Of a stretch of 35,023 bases of DNA, positions 19,853-27,762 are shown piece by piece. The stretch is from Sphaerospermopsis aphanizomenoides BCCUSP55 (GTDB lineage Bacteria > Cyanobacteriota > Cyanobacteriia > Cyanobacteriales > Nostocaceae), in assembly GCF_001586785.1 (NCBI RefSeq), contig NZ_LUFH02000066.1:1-35023 (forward strand), read 5' to 3'. Below the pieces are notes generated by a model that saw nothing but the letters and a program-made list of their open reading frames with translations, made no database searches and had not been told where the DNA came from. Made by a program: the position numbers and the translations under genes. How positions within the stretch are numbered: the first letter of the stretch is position 1; each line of letters opens with the position of its first letter.

Positions 19853-20281
19853 ATGACATTTGATTTAACAAGGTTTTATCAAGCTTGCAACCCGAATAAA
19901 ACTCTTGATCAAAGCAAAGCTGAAGATAGGCAATACTATATTGATTTTTCCGAGGTGCGGAGTGCAGAAATAATTAGAGAATTAAAACGAACTATTACTC
20001 TACTTTCTCCAGAATCACCGACTTGTCAATTATTTACAGGACATATTGGTTGCGGTAAGTCCACTGAGTTGCTGCGCTTGAAAGCAGAATTACAAGAACA
20101 GGGATTCCATGTAGTATATTTTGAGTCTAGCCAAAGTTTAGATTTAGCTGATATAGATATTACAGATATTTTACTGGCGATCGCCCGCGAAGTTAGTCAA
20201 AGTTTAGAAGCAGCACAAATTAAACTCAAACCAGGATATTTTCAAAATTTATTTACCGAAATAGCTGAATTTTTACGTTAA
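19853..20281 (+). pseudogene. P-loop ATPase, N-terminal fragment of a broken ATPase-WD40 gene
   Basis: 142 codons from ATG 19853. The frame carries the Walker A motif GHIGCGKST (63-71) after a helical lead (FYQACNPNKTLDQ), then HVVYFESSQSLDLADIDITDILLAIAREVSQ, and stops abruptly at EFLR. Intact relatives continue through Walker B and into WD40 repeats or other effector domains. The Walker B Asp, sensor and C-terminal parts are missing, so ATP hydrolysis is unlikely. A WD40 tail in another frame starts two bases after the stop, showing that the middle was deleted. A residual small protein may still be made. Confidence 0.7.
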
Positions 20282-20282
20282 A

Positions 20283-20582
20283 AATAATCCCCTAGACAAA
20301 TACCCCACTATTAGACCTATTTATGGCTTAAATAATATCCTCGATAATATCAGTGACCATAATATATTTAAAGGCCATCAGCATACTGTCAGAAGGGTGA
20401 GTTTCAGCCCCGACGGCAAAACCATCGCTACGGCATCCTCAGACAATACAGCGCGGTTGTGGCCTGTGAGGAATTTAGATAGGGCTTTAAAGGATGGTTG
20501 TGCTTGGTTGCAGGATTATTTGCAGAATCCTAATGTGGGTTTGAGTGAGGAGGATAGGCGGTTGTGTGATGATGTGAAATAG
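20283..20582 (+). pseudogene. WD40-repeat C-terminal remnant
   Basis: The frame (offset from the ATPase frame) reads NNPLDKYPTIRPIYGLNN, then IFKGHQHTVRRVSFSPDGKT and IATASSDNTARLW, one WD40 blade. It closes with DRALKDGCAWLQDYLQNPN and SEEDRRLCDDVK, the usual tail of cyanobacterial WD40 proteins. It has no start codon or ribosome binding site of its own. Together with the preceding fragment it represents a once longer ATPase-WD40 protein that has lost its centre and reading frame. Confidence 0.75.
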
Positions 20583-20943
20583 TCAGAATCAGGATATCCA
20601 GGATTTAAGGATTGACAGGATGTGGTTTGATAGTTGTCTGTTGGTGTTTGCGGTTTTTGTTGTCAGAATCCTGTAAATTCGGTTCTTCAGTACCTAATAT
20701 GCTAAATTGTTCTGATAAAATCCGAAAAGGCTTACCAGATAAGGGAAATAATGTTGGTTATTGAAGAAAATGTCTGAATATTCCTTCTTAATCTCTGTTA
20801 AGAGTTCCCTGTTAAGAGTTCCCTCGAACCAGTTGTTAAATTAGCATAACAAGTACGGTAGAGCCGTAAATTCTTTAATACTGGACATCCTGATTCTGAC
20901 AAAATCTTGAAAATCCTTTAATCCTGGACATCCTGATTCTGAC
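20582..20943. mobile_element. MITE-like segment with 32-bp inverted ends
   Basis: The left arm (20582-20613) and right arm (20912-20943) are inverted repeats matching at 30 of 32 positions. A third, partial copy in the same direction as the right arm lies at 20871-20900. A second nested inverted pair, 20690-20705 with 20841-20856, matches at 13 of 16. No ORF lies inside. TTAAGAGTTCCCTG is tandemly duplicated near 20797-20825. The segment starts at the stop codon of the WD40 remnant and ends 10 bp before the NlpC/P60 ATG. A non-autonomous element or a structured dispersed repeat are both possible. Confidence 0.55.
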
Positions 20944-20953
20944 AATATTAATT

Positions 20954-21661
20954 ATGTCTTTAAACTTACTAATTCCACCTTCTCCTACAAAAGAATATAA
21001 CTGTAAAACTAACCTAAATATCTATGATTCTCCTGAATGTGTCCGTTTAGCAACTCAAGCCGCAAAAGGACGACATTTAAAAATTACATCCAATCATCAA
21101 GATACAACTATAGAGGTTTGTTTATGTGAAGATGACTATCCAGGATGGTTATCTGTTCAAGATTTGCAATTTCTCCAACCTACAGAAATAATATATCAAC
21201 CTCAATTCGTCTCAACCGCAGAAATTCAACAACGCATACCGGAAATTATCGCTTTCACTCAAGCAGCAAAACAAGTCGATAATTATTATCTTTGGGGTGG
21301 AACTGTAGCACCTAATTATGATTGTTCTGGTTTAATGCAAGCTGCTTTTGTATCTGTGGATATTTGGTTGCCAAGAGACGCTTATCAACAAGAAGCTTTT
21401 ACCCAACCAATTGATATTAATGAACTAAAACCAGGGGATTTAATCTTTTTTGGCACTCCTCAAAAAGCAACCCACGTAGGTTTGTATTTAGGTGATGGTT
21501 ATTACATTCACAGTTCAGGAAAAGAACAAGGACGCAACGGAATTGGTACTGACCAACTTTCAGAACAAGGTGATAAAGTCAGTCAGACATACTATAAACA
21601 ATTACGCGGTGCTGGTAGAGTTGTGAAAAGCTATGTTGGTCAATTGATAATTGACAATTGA
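20954..21661 (+). CDS. NlpC/P60 peptidase with N-terminal SH3b domain
   Basis: 235 aa. Residues about 10-75 form a bacterial SH3-like domain; the C-terminal NlpC/P60 papain-like domain has C124 (YDCSGL), H174 (ATHVGLYLG) and H186 (YIHSSG) as catalytic triad candidates. Architecture and motifs match the structurally studied cyanobacterial gamma-D-glutamyl-L-diamino acid endopeptidases from Anabaena variabilis and Nostoc punctiforme, which cut murein tetrapeptides with a free L-Ala end. No signal peptide is present, agreeing with a cytosolic murein-recycling role. Only 10 bp separate its ATG from the inverted-repeat segment, so its promoter may lie inside that segment. Confidence 0.93.
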   Translation: MSLNLLIPPSPTKEYNCKTNLNIYDSPECVRLATQAAKGRHLKITSNHQDTTIEVCLCEDDYPGWLSVQDLQFLQPTEIIYQPQFVSTAEIQQRIPEIIAFTQAAKQVDNYYLWGGTVAPNYDCSGLMQAAFVSVDIWLPRDAYQQEAFTQPIDINELKPGDLIFFGTPQKATHVGLYLGDGYYIHSSGKEQGRNGIGTDQLSEQGDKVSQTYYKQLRGAGRVVKSYVGQLIIDN

Positions 21662-21700
21662 TAATTGACAATTTCCTCGTTCCCATACAGAGTATGGGAA
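21640..21700 (+). repeat. Palindromic repeats after the NlpC/P60 gene
   Basis: CAATTGATAATTGA is tandemly repeated over the stop codon (21640-21672). Then TTCCCATAC (21680-21688), AGA, GTATGGGAA (21692-21700) forms a perfect 9-bp hairpin. A weaker TTCCCA/TGGGAA pair follows near 21757-21778. There is no T-run, so it is likelier a dispersed palindrome than a terminator. Confidence 0.7.
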
Positions 21701-21828
21701 TGAATGTGAAAGGCGCTGGCTTTAATGATACTAAAGGTATAACCTCTATGATAGAATTCCCAATCTCTGACTGGGAACTAGAGATAACGAGATAATGTAA
21801 AATTAACCATCAGCGATCGCCAATCAGC

Positions 21829-21895
21829 AATGACCAATTACCAATTACCAATCACCCATCACCAATTACCAATTACCCATCACCAATTACCAGAT
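21829..21895. repeat. STRR array translated as the N-terminus of the glycosyltransferase
   Basis: Heptamers CCAATTA, CCAATTA, CCAATCA, CCCATCA and repeats of these run from the start codon to the first conserved codon (GAT GTT TCC). The seven-base period shifts frame each unit, giving a 7-residue protein repeat per 21 bp (QLPITHH). Confidence 0.85.
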
Positions 21896-22840
21896 GTTTC
21901 CGTAGTTGTACCGATTAAAGATGAAGTAGAAAGCTTGCCTTTATTACTAGAAGCGATTTCTTCTACTCTGACAGCTAGTGAGGTGAGTTATGAAATTATC
22001 TGTGTAGATGATGGTTCTACTGATGGTTCTGCCCAATTTCTCAAGGAACAGGCACAAATCCGCACTGATTTAAAAGCGGTGATTTTGCGGCGTAATTACG
22101 GTCAAACTGCGGCTATGTCTGCTGGTTTTAATTATGCCACAGGTAAAGCAATTGTTACCTTAGATGCTGATTTGCAAAATGACCCTGCTGATATTCCCAT
22201 GTTATTGGCAAAGTTGGATGAAGGTTATGATTTGGTGAGTGGTTGGAGACAAAATCGCCAAGATGGGGCTGTAAATCGTCTACTTCCTTCTAAAATCGCT
22301 AATTGGTTAATTCGTCGCACTACCAGCGTCTATATTCACGACTATGGTTGTTCTCTCAAAGCCTATCGTGCTGAACTAGTGGCAGATATGAACCTTTACG
22401 GTGAATTACATCGGTTTTTACCTGCTTTAGCTTATATAGAAGGGGCAAGAATAACAGAAATGCCTGTGCGTCATCATGCACGACGCTTTGGTAAAAGCAA
22501 ATATGGAATTTCCCGGACTTTCCGGGTATTAATGGATTTGTTAACGATTCTATTTATGAAAAAGTTCCTCACTCGTCCCATGCACGTTTTTGGGTTGTTG
22601 GGTTTGCTGTCAATGGTGATTGGTGGGGGAATAGGAATTTACTTGACTGTCATTAAATTGGCTTTCCATGCGGATATCGGTAATCGTCCTTTATTAATTT
22701 TGGCTGTTTTATTGCTAGTAACTGGTGTGCAGTTATTCTGCTTCGGTCTTTTGGCAGAATTGCTGATGCGTACTTATCATGAATCTCAGGGAAGACCCAT
22801 ATATCGGGTGCGGGAAGTAGTGGCAAAAAATGTTAAGTAA
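21830..22840 (+). CDS. Polyprenyl-phosphate glycosyltransferase, GT2 family (GtrB/DPM1-like)
   Basis: 336 aa. The GT-A domain shows SVVVPIKDEVESLP, VDDGSTDGS (59-67), LRRNYGQTAAMSAGF, and LDADLQNDP with the metal-binding DxD-like motif. Two C-terminal transmembrane helices (FGLLGLLSMVIGGGIGIYL and LLILAVLLLVTGVQLFCFG) match the Synechocystis GtrB type, which moves a sugar from a UDP-sugar to undecaprenyl or dolichyl phosphate at the membrane. The first 20 residues (TNYQLPITHHQLPITHHQLP) are encoded by STRR heptamers (ATTACCA, ATCACCC). ATG 21830 is the only start found before the conserved domain. Confidence 0.93.
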   Translation: MTNYQLPITHHQLPITHHQLPDVSVVVPIKDEVESLPLLLEAISSTLTASEVSYEIICVDDGSTDGSAQFLKEQAQIRTDLKAVILRRNYGQTAAMSAGFNYATGKAIVTLDADLQNDPADIPMLLAKLDEGYDLVSGWRQNRQDGAVNRLLPSKIANWLIRRTTSVYIHDYGCSLKAYRAELVADMNLYGELHRFLPALAYIEGARITEMPVRHHARRFGKSKYGISRTFRVLMDLLTILFMKKFLTRPMHVFGLLGLLSMVIGGGIGIYLTVIKLAFHADIGNRPLLILAVLLLVTGVQLFCFGLLAELLMRTYHESQGRPIYRVREVVAKNVK

Positions 22841-22887
22841 CGTAACAATAGGAATACAAAATTACTTGTCATAAAATTGCATCTGCC

Positions 22888-24120
22888 GTGAAAGCTTTTG
22901 ATACTTTTGACGCTAGTCTGCGGCGAAATCTACTGATATTATTTGCAGCGGGTTTATTATTCTGGTCAAGTTTAGCTTCGTTGTTACCTACTTTACCTTT
23001 ATATATTGAGTCTCTTGGGGCAACCAAGCAACAAATTGGTATTGTCATGGGTAGCTTTGCCATCGGGATGTTACTATTTCGCCCGCAAGTGGGAATGTTA
23101 GCAGACCGTCGGGGTAGAAAGATTGTGTTACTGATTGGCATGACAGTGGCTGCGATCGCACCTTTGGGTTATTTAGTAGTAAAATCACTGATAGCTTTAA
23201 TGATAATTCGTGCCTTTCATGGCATCAGTATTGTTGCCTTTGCCACAGCTTACCTCACCTTAGTCGGAGACTTAGCACCAGAACACCGTCGTGGTGAAAT
23301 CATTGGTTATATGAGTTTGGTAAATCCCATCGGTGTAGCACTAGGGCCAGCTATAGGTGGATATTTACAAGCAACTGTAGGTTATACAGCATTATTTCTG
23401 TCATCTGCTACTTTAGCTAGTTTGGGCTTAATATGTATCTTGCCCATTGTCAATCCACCTGTAATTGAACAGCCTAAAAATTCCACCGATGATGGATTTT
23501 GGCAACTGCTGATTAGTCCCCGTGTGCGTGTACCTGCTATTGTCTTGTTACTAATAGGTTTGGCTTTAGGTACTGTACATACTTTCATTGCCTTGTACAT
23601 TAAATCAACGGGAATAGATTTAAATGCCGGGTTATTTTTTACAGCTGCTGCTATATCGAGTTTTGGTATTAGATTAGTTGCAGGTCGGGCTTCTGATAAA
23701 TATGGACGCGGTTTATTTGTAACTTTCAGCCTGGTTGCTTATTCTGTGGCATTGGTATTTATTTGGCAAGCCAACAGTGCTTTAATTTTTGTCATAGGAG
23801 CCGTTCTTGAAGGTGCAGCTTCTGGAACTGCCATTCCCATGATTTGTACCATGATGACAGATAGAGCCTTACCCCATGAACGGGGGCGTATATTTGGCGT
23901 ATCTTTAATGGGATTCGACGTGGGACTGGCAATAGCTGGCCCATTTGTGGGTTTTGTTGCCCAACAAATCGGCTACCGCAGTACGTTTGGTTTTACTACT
24001 GGCTTAACTGTGCTGGCTATTCTGATTTTTGTCACCCAGTCAAGTCAAAATATCTCCAAGTCTCTCCGTTTTGCCTTTGGTCTTGGAGAAGATGCCTATG
24101 CTTTGAAAAGTAAGATCTAG
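22888..24120 (+). CDS. Major facilitator superfamily transporter
   Basis: 410 aa from a GTG (VKAFDTFDASLRRNLLILF); no ATG lies upstream in frame. Twelve hydrophobic helices in two halves. The loop 2-3 signature appears as GMLADRRGRKIVLL, and its echo in the second half as GRASDKYGRGLFV. The pattern is that of drug/metabolite antiporters of the DHA1 type, but the substrate cannot be deduced. Inner-membrane protein. It starts 48 bp after the glycosyltransferase stop on the same strand, so the two may be cotranscribed, possibly linking surface-sugar synthesis and export, which is only a guess. Confidence 0.9.
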   Translation: MKAFDTFDASLRRNLLILFAAGLLFWSSLASLLPTLPLYIESLGATKQQIGIVMGSFAIGMLLFRPQVGMLADRRGRKIVLLIGMTVAAIAPLGYLVVKSLIALMIIRAFHGISIVAFATAYLTLVGDLAPEHRRGEIIGYMSLVNPIGVALGPAIGGYLQATVGYTALFLSSATLASLGLICILPIVNPPVIEQPKNSTDDGFWQLLISPRVRVPAIVLLLIGLALGTVHTFIALYIKSTGIDLNAGLFFTAAAISSFGIRLVAGRASDKYGRGLFVTFSLVAYSVALVFIWQANSALIFVIGAVLEGAASGTAIPMICTMMTDRALPHERGRIFGVSLMGFDVGLAIAGPFVGFVAQQIGYRSTFGFTTGLTVLAILIFVTQSSQNISKSLRFAFGLGEDAYALKSKI

Positions 24121-24279
24121 GGTCAGAAAAGTTTAGATTTTAGATTTTAGATTGGAGTTGACAAAAAGATTCCAAAATCCTTTTATCTAAAATCAAAAAT
24201 AAAGAACCTCTGCCACCTTTCCAAAAACAAATTGCACAATCCCGAATACCGAGTTTGTGCAATCATTATCTTTATTAAA

Positions 24280-24353
24280 CGGGCGAGGAGGGATTCGAAC
24301 CCCCGACACCGTGGTCCGTAGCCACGTGCTCTAGTCCACTGAGCTACACGCCC
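24280..24353 (-). tRNA. tRNA-Arg (anticodon ACG)
   Basis: Cloverleaf on the minus strand: 5' GGGCGTG acceptor, D-arm GCTCAGTGGACTAGAGC, anticodon arm CGTGG-CTACGGA-CCACG with ACG at 34-36, T-arm GGGGG-TTCGAAT-CCCTC, 3' CTCGCCC and discriminator G. CCA is not encoded. ACG is expected to be deaminated to ICG and read CGU, CGC and CGA. The sixth acceptor pair is T-T, an apparent mismatch. Confidence 0.97.
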
Positions 24354-24393
24354 TTAACCAACGAATCCTATAATAACACTAACTTTGCAAATT

Positions 24394-24888
24394 ATGCAAG
24401 ATAATTTTTCTAATTTTTCTCAACTTACCCATCTCAACTCTCAGGGAGAGGCGCAAATGGTTGATGTATCAGGCAAAGTCGCCACTGTGAGAGAAGCTGT
24501 AGCTAGAGGCCAGGTGCGGATGCTGCCAGAAACTTTTGCGGCTATTGAAGCGGGAAACACTCCCAAAGGTGATGTTTTAGCAACGGCTAAGTTAGCGGGG
24601 ATTATGGCTGCTAAACAAACAGCTAATTTAATCCCCCTCTGTCATCCTTTGCCTTTACAAAAAATTACAGTGGAGATTACACCTGATGAGCAACTACCTG
24701 GCTATCAAATTTATGCCACAGTCAAAACTAAGGCGGAAACTGGTGTGGAGATGGAAGCTTTAACTGCGGTTTCTGTTGCGGCTTTAACTTTGTATGATAT
24801 GGCTAAAGCTTTAGAAAAGTCGATTCAAATTGAATCTATTAGTTTGGTCAGCAAGACAGGCGGTAAATCGGGAGATTTTAGGTTTTAG
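24394..24888 (+). CDS. moaC: Cyclic pyranopterin monophosphate synthase
   Basis: 164 aa from ATG 24394; a TTG three codons earlier is less likely. MoaC makes cyclic pyranopterin monophosphate in molybdenum-cofactor synthesis, with MoaA. Visible are [18 protein letters not shown] near the N-terminus, [15 protein letters not shown] with the active-site Cys-His, and [25 protein letters not shown] with the catalytic Lys near the C-terminus. It forms a cytosolic hexamer. In a nitrate-using cyanobacterium it serves nitrate reductase. No other moa gene is adjacent. Confidence 0.96.
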   Translation: MQDNFSNFSQLTHLNSQGEAQMVDVSGKVATVREAVARGQVRMLPETFAAIEAGNTPKGDVLATAKLAGIMAAKQTANLIPLCHPLPLQKITVEITPDEQLPGYQIYATVKTKAETGVEMEALTAVSVAALTLYDMAKALEKSIQIESISLVSKTGGKSGDFRF

Positions 24889-24911
24889 GTTTTAGGTTTT
24901 AGGTTTTAGGT
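24876..24911. repeat. STRR array TTTTAGG at the end of moaC
   Basis: Five TTTTAGG-type heptamers straddle the moaC stop codon; the first unit encodes the terminal residues FRF. Confidence 0.85.
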
Positions 24912-24939
24912 AAGAATTCAGGAGTCAGAAGTCATCACT

Positions 24940-25005
24940 AAAGCCCTTTTAATGCAAGGCTTGGTCATAAAAATTTGTACCTTATTGATCTGCAATATGC
25001 TGTAT
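24940..25005 (+). repeat. Dispersed 66-nt repeat, copy A
   Basis: Matches the reverse complement of 9894-9959 at about 60 of 66 positions. It ends 48 bp before the ATG of the GAF-domain gene, so it sits in that gene's promoter or leader. Function unknown. Confidence 0.8.
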
Positions 25006-25053
25006 GGTACAAAAGTGCAAAAGAAGTAACTCAAAAATATTTCTTGAAAAGCT

Positions 25054-26241
25054 ATGTCTACTTCAATCAATAATGCTTTAGAAGCAGGGCGTATCTATAG
25101 AGTTACAGGTGGCATTCATACTGAGATGTTACGTAGAGAAATCTATCAAGCTTGGGAAAGGTCACACCTACAAGGAGCTAATCCCCACGCGCTAAAAGCT
25201 GAAAAACTATCCAGTTTAGAAACAGAAAGGTTAATAGATAAACACAGTTATTTAATTCATATAGTTCGTCCCTATTTTCGTAATCTATCCCTAGCTGCGG
25301 GGTCAGAACGTCATGCGGTCATGTTAAGTGATGCCAACGCAATCTTAATAGATTTAATAGGTGATGATCAAACTGTACAAGCTTCAGAATCATTTCCCAG
25401 TCCTGGTACTTTACTATCAGAATCTGTTGCTGGAGCTAATGGTATTGGTACTACTTTAGCTGAAGAAAAGTATGTGGAAATTGTAGCAGCAGAACATTTT
25501 ATAGAAGGCTTTCATCCTTTTACTTGCCAAGGTATTCCCCTGCGTAACGAAAAACAAGAAGTTGTTGGTGTTTTAAGTATTTCTCTGCGTTCTCCTCAAG
25601 CTCGACAGCGATTGAAAGAAATATTTTTGTGTGCTTCTAGAGGCATTGAAGCAGAATTCATAGTAGCAAATTTAGAAAACAACATTCGTCGTGTGTTAAC
25701 ATCAAATCCTGATGATTATCAGCCATTAGAACAACTACGTCAGGATATTATTCAAGGACATCACGCAGCACGTTTAAAATTAGAGGTTAGCTCTCGAATG
25801 TTAGCTGTTAACCGCTTAGACTATGCCATGAACTTACTTCAACAGGCAGAAAAATCAATTCAGATATTTCGTCAGCGGGCGGAAATTTGGCGCAATTTGG
25901 CATCATCTGATGGCGGCACAGTTCAACTTATATCACTTACTGAGAGTCTGGGGGGTTTAGTTGATATTTTATCAACTGAAGTGGCAATTCGTAAGGTTGA
26001 AGTTATCACTGACTGGCAAGAAAAAATTATAGTAAGAGCAGATTTGATAACCCTTTCCCGTCAATTACTCCGCTATTTTTTGCAAGCTTTGGAAAGTGCT
26101 GGTAAAGGGGGAGCAGTAAAGGTTGTAGCTGCAACGATGCCTAATTCTGAATCAGCCCAAGTTAGTTTTACTGCCATTCCTGGATTAAATAATTCTCAAT
26201 TTGAGCCAATTAATTACGTTTTTTATATACCAATAAAATAG
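25054..26241 (+). CDS. AcoR-type GAF sensor protein with degenerate kinase-like C-terminus
   Basis: 395 aa, cytosolic. Residues about 28-60 (REIYQAWERSHLQGANPHAL) and the GAF domain to about 205 (SVAGANGIGTTLAEEK, VAAEHFIEGFHPFTCQGIP, KQEVVGVLSIS) closely follow the N-terminal sensor of AcoR-like sigma-54 activators. The AAA+ and Fis domains of such activators are absent. After a helical linker (225-285) the C-terminus (LVDILSTEVAIRKVEVITDW, RADLITLSRQLLRYFLQALESA) resembles the start of a histidine-kinase ATPase domain but lacks the glycine boxes, and no clear H-box is seen. A receiver gene follows after 20 bp. It probably senses a small molecule and passes the signal by binding rather than phosphorylation; this is inference. 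Confidence 0.75.
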   Translation: MSTSINNALEAGRIYRVTGGIHTEMLRREIYQAWERSHLQGANPHALKAEKLSSLETERLIDKHSYLIHIVRPYFRNLSLAAGSERHAVMLSDANAILIDLIGDDQTVQASESFPSPGTLLSESVAGANGIGTTLAEEKYVEIVAAEHFIEGFHPFTCQGIPLRNEKQEVVGVLSISLRSPQARQRLKEIFLCASRGIEAEFIVANLENNIRRVLTSNPDDYQPLEQLRQDIIQGHHAARLKLEVSSRMLAVNRLDYAMNLLQQAEKSIQIFRQRAEIWRNLASSDGGTVQLISLTESLGGLVDILSTEVAIRKVEVITDWQEKIIVRADLITLSRQLLRYFLQALESAGKGGAVKVVAATMPNSESAQVSFTAIPGLNNSQFEPINYVFYIPIK

Positions 26242-26261
26242 AAAAGAGGATAATAAAAGTT

Positions 26262-26651
26262 ATGATTAATACAGATTTAAGCGCCCGTAAAGTTGTGATT
26301 GCCGATGATGATGATGATAGCCGAGAAATGCTCGCTTTTTTGCTTGAGCAGGAAGGATGGGAAGTTAAAGAAGCCAGAGATGGAAAAGAAGCTTTAGAAA
26401 CAGTGGTTGTGTTTCAACCCGATTTATTGATTTTAGATAATAGAATGCCCGAATTGACAGGTTCAGAGGTTTACAAGCAACTGCAACTACAAGGAATAAA
26501 TTTAGCTGTGATATTAGCTACAGCTTATAGTTATTCAGATGAATTAGCTTCATCTTTAGGAATTTCCCATTGGATCACAAAACCCTACGATATTTCCAAG
26601 TTACTGGAGACTATAGAGTCTGCATGGGAAAATTCAGTTACTTCTTTGTAG
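26262..26651 (+). CDS. Stand-alone response-regulator receiver domain
   Basis: 129 aa, a single receiver domain without output domain. It has the acidic pocket ADDDDDS (14-20), phospho-acceptor D59 (LLILDNRMPELTG), T87 in ILATAYS, and K107 in WITKPYD, all needed for phosphorylation and switching. The start is preceded by AGAGGA, and only 20 bp separate it from the GAF-protein stop, so they form one operon. It is likely a partner of that protein or of an unlinked kinase, acting CheY- or Spo0F-like through protein contact. Confidence 0.93.
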   Translation: MINTDLSARKVVIADDDDDSREMLAFLLEQEGWEVKEARDGKEALETVVVFQPDLLILDNRMPELTGSEVYKQLQLQGINLAVILATAYSYSDELASSLGISHWITKPYDISKLLETIESAWENSVTSL

Positions 26652-26734
26652 GTTGTTAGCAATTAATACCTAAAAACCTTAAAATAAGTAAGGTGTATTA
26701 ACATCTGTAACAAATTCACAAATATTAATTATTT

Positions 26735-26992
26735 ATGCCTCCTCGTTGGCCACGCAAACCAGACCGCAAAGATCCAGATTTCCGCAAGTTAGATGATCGC
26801 ATGAATTTTGCTTTTCATGTAGCTGTTGCTGCTACTGTTAATTCTGGGTTGTGGTTTTTCCACATCTTGAAAAACACATCTTGGGAATGGTTGACACCAT
26901 TAACACTAGGTTGGGTAGGAGTAATATTACTGCACTTCATTTATATTAGTGCGATCGCTAATTACGACCCCACACCCCCCAAGTCTACCTGA
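26735..26992 (+). CDS. Small two-helix membrane protein
   Basis: 85 aa. After a basic, proline-rich N-terminus (MPPRWPRKPDRKDPDFRKLDD) come two hydrophobic segments, FAFHVAVAATVNSGLWFF and LTPLTLGWVGVILLHFIYI. This matches the 2TM-type small proteins common in cyanobacteria, whose function is unknown. The positive N-terminus predicts cytoplasmic location of both ends. It lies 83 bp after the receiver gene on the same strand. Confidence 0.75.
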   Translation: MPPRWPRKPDRKDPDFRKLDDRMNFAFHVAVAATVNSGLWFFHILKNTSWEWLTPLTLGWVGVILLHFIYISAIANYDPTPPKST

Positions 26993-27105
26993 AGAAAGAT
27001 TACCAAGGCTAGGGCAATTGTAACCGATGGGAGTAGAGACAAATTACCCGATTAACAGATATTATGGAATAAGCTAAAAGTTGCATTCTTATTTCATATA
27101 TGGTT

Positions 27106-27414
27106 ATGGCTAAAACTAATACCACTGAGTTACTAGAAGCCCTAGCGTCAGAAATTGGTGAAAATGTCTATATAGATATAGCTAAGTGGCATTTATATCT
27201 AGCTGATGCCAAAGTACATCATCTCGTGGCAGAAAAACTTTATCCTTTAATTGCTGATAGAAACGTTACCGAAGATAGAGTAACTCAGATATTAGAATCT
27301 ATTCCCGTCAAAATTGGTGGTGGTAGAAAAGAACTGGCTTTACTTGATTTATTACCTTTGCAATGCCAAGTAAACCTAGTAGATATTCTCGAAAAATACC
27401 AAAGAGAAATTTAA
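27106..27414 (+). CDS. DUF3181-family cyanobacterial protein
   Basis: 102 aa from ATG 27106 (MAKTNTTELLEALASEIGENVY); an ATG two codons upstream is equally possible. Mostly alpha-helical, with IDIAKWHLYLADAKVHHLVAEKLYPLI, then KIGGGRKELALLDLLP and a C-terminal helix. I recognise it as the DUF3181 type confined to cyanobacteria and plastid relatives, without known function. No signal or membrane segment. Same strand as its neighbours, with a 114-bp gap from the two-helix protein. Confidence 0.78.
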   Translation: MAKTNTTELLEALASEIGENVYIDIAKWHLYLADAKVHHLVAEKLYPLIADRNVTEDRVTQILESIPVKIGGGRKELALLDLLPLQCQVNLVDILEKYQREI

Positions 27415-27522
27415 CTTCTCTCTCTATCTCTTCCTCTGTGTACCTCAGTGCTAACCTCCGCGTTCCTCTGCCTTCAAACAACACACGAAAATTTAAAGAA
27501 CAATTATAGGAGGATTTTTGAT

Positions 27523-27741
27523 ATGTTTTTACAAATCAGAAATAGCCACGATCTGCTCAAAATAGTTGATATTCAAGAACTATTTGATCCTAATAGTCAG
27601 ATTGTACACGCCAAAGACCAAGAAGGAGAAGAAGAACAAGAAACAGACCTCTATAAAAAAGAGGAATTAGTTTTTCCATCTGGTGAAGAATTACCCCGTT
27701 GTTGGTTAGATGCCAATTATAGAATGGCTAATTCCAGATGA
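27523..27741 (+). CDS. Conserved small acidic protein of unknown function
   Basis: 72 aa from ATG 27523, chosen because a full AGGAGG lies 9 bp upstream (27508-27513); the open frame extends further upstream but only through repeat-derived sequence. The protein is acidic in the middle (DQEGEEEQETD) and ends LVFPSGEELPRCWLDANYRM, a pattern I associate with small conserved cyanobacterial proteins. No known domain. It is the last of five same-strand genes after moaC. Confidence 0.72.
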   Translation: MFLQIRNSHDLLKIVDIQELFDPNSQIVHAKDQEGEEEQETDLYKKEELVFPSGEELPRCWLDANYRMANSR

Positions 27742-27762
27742 TTTTTCTGTTATTTTCATATC

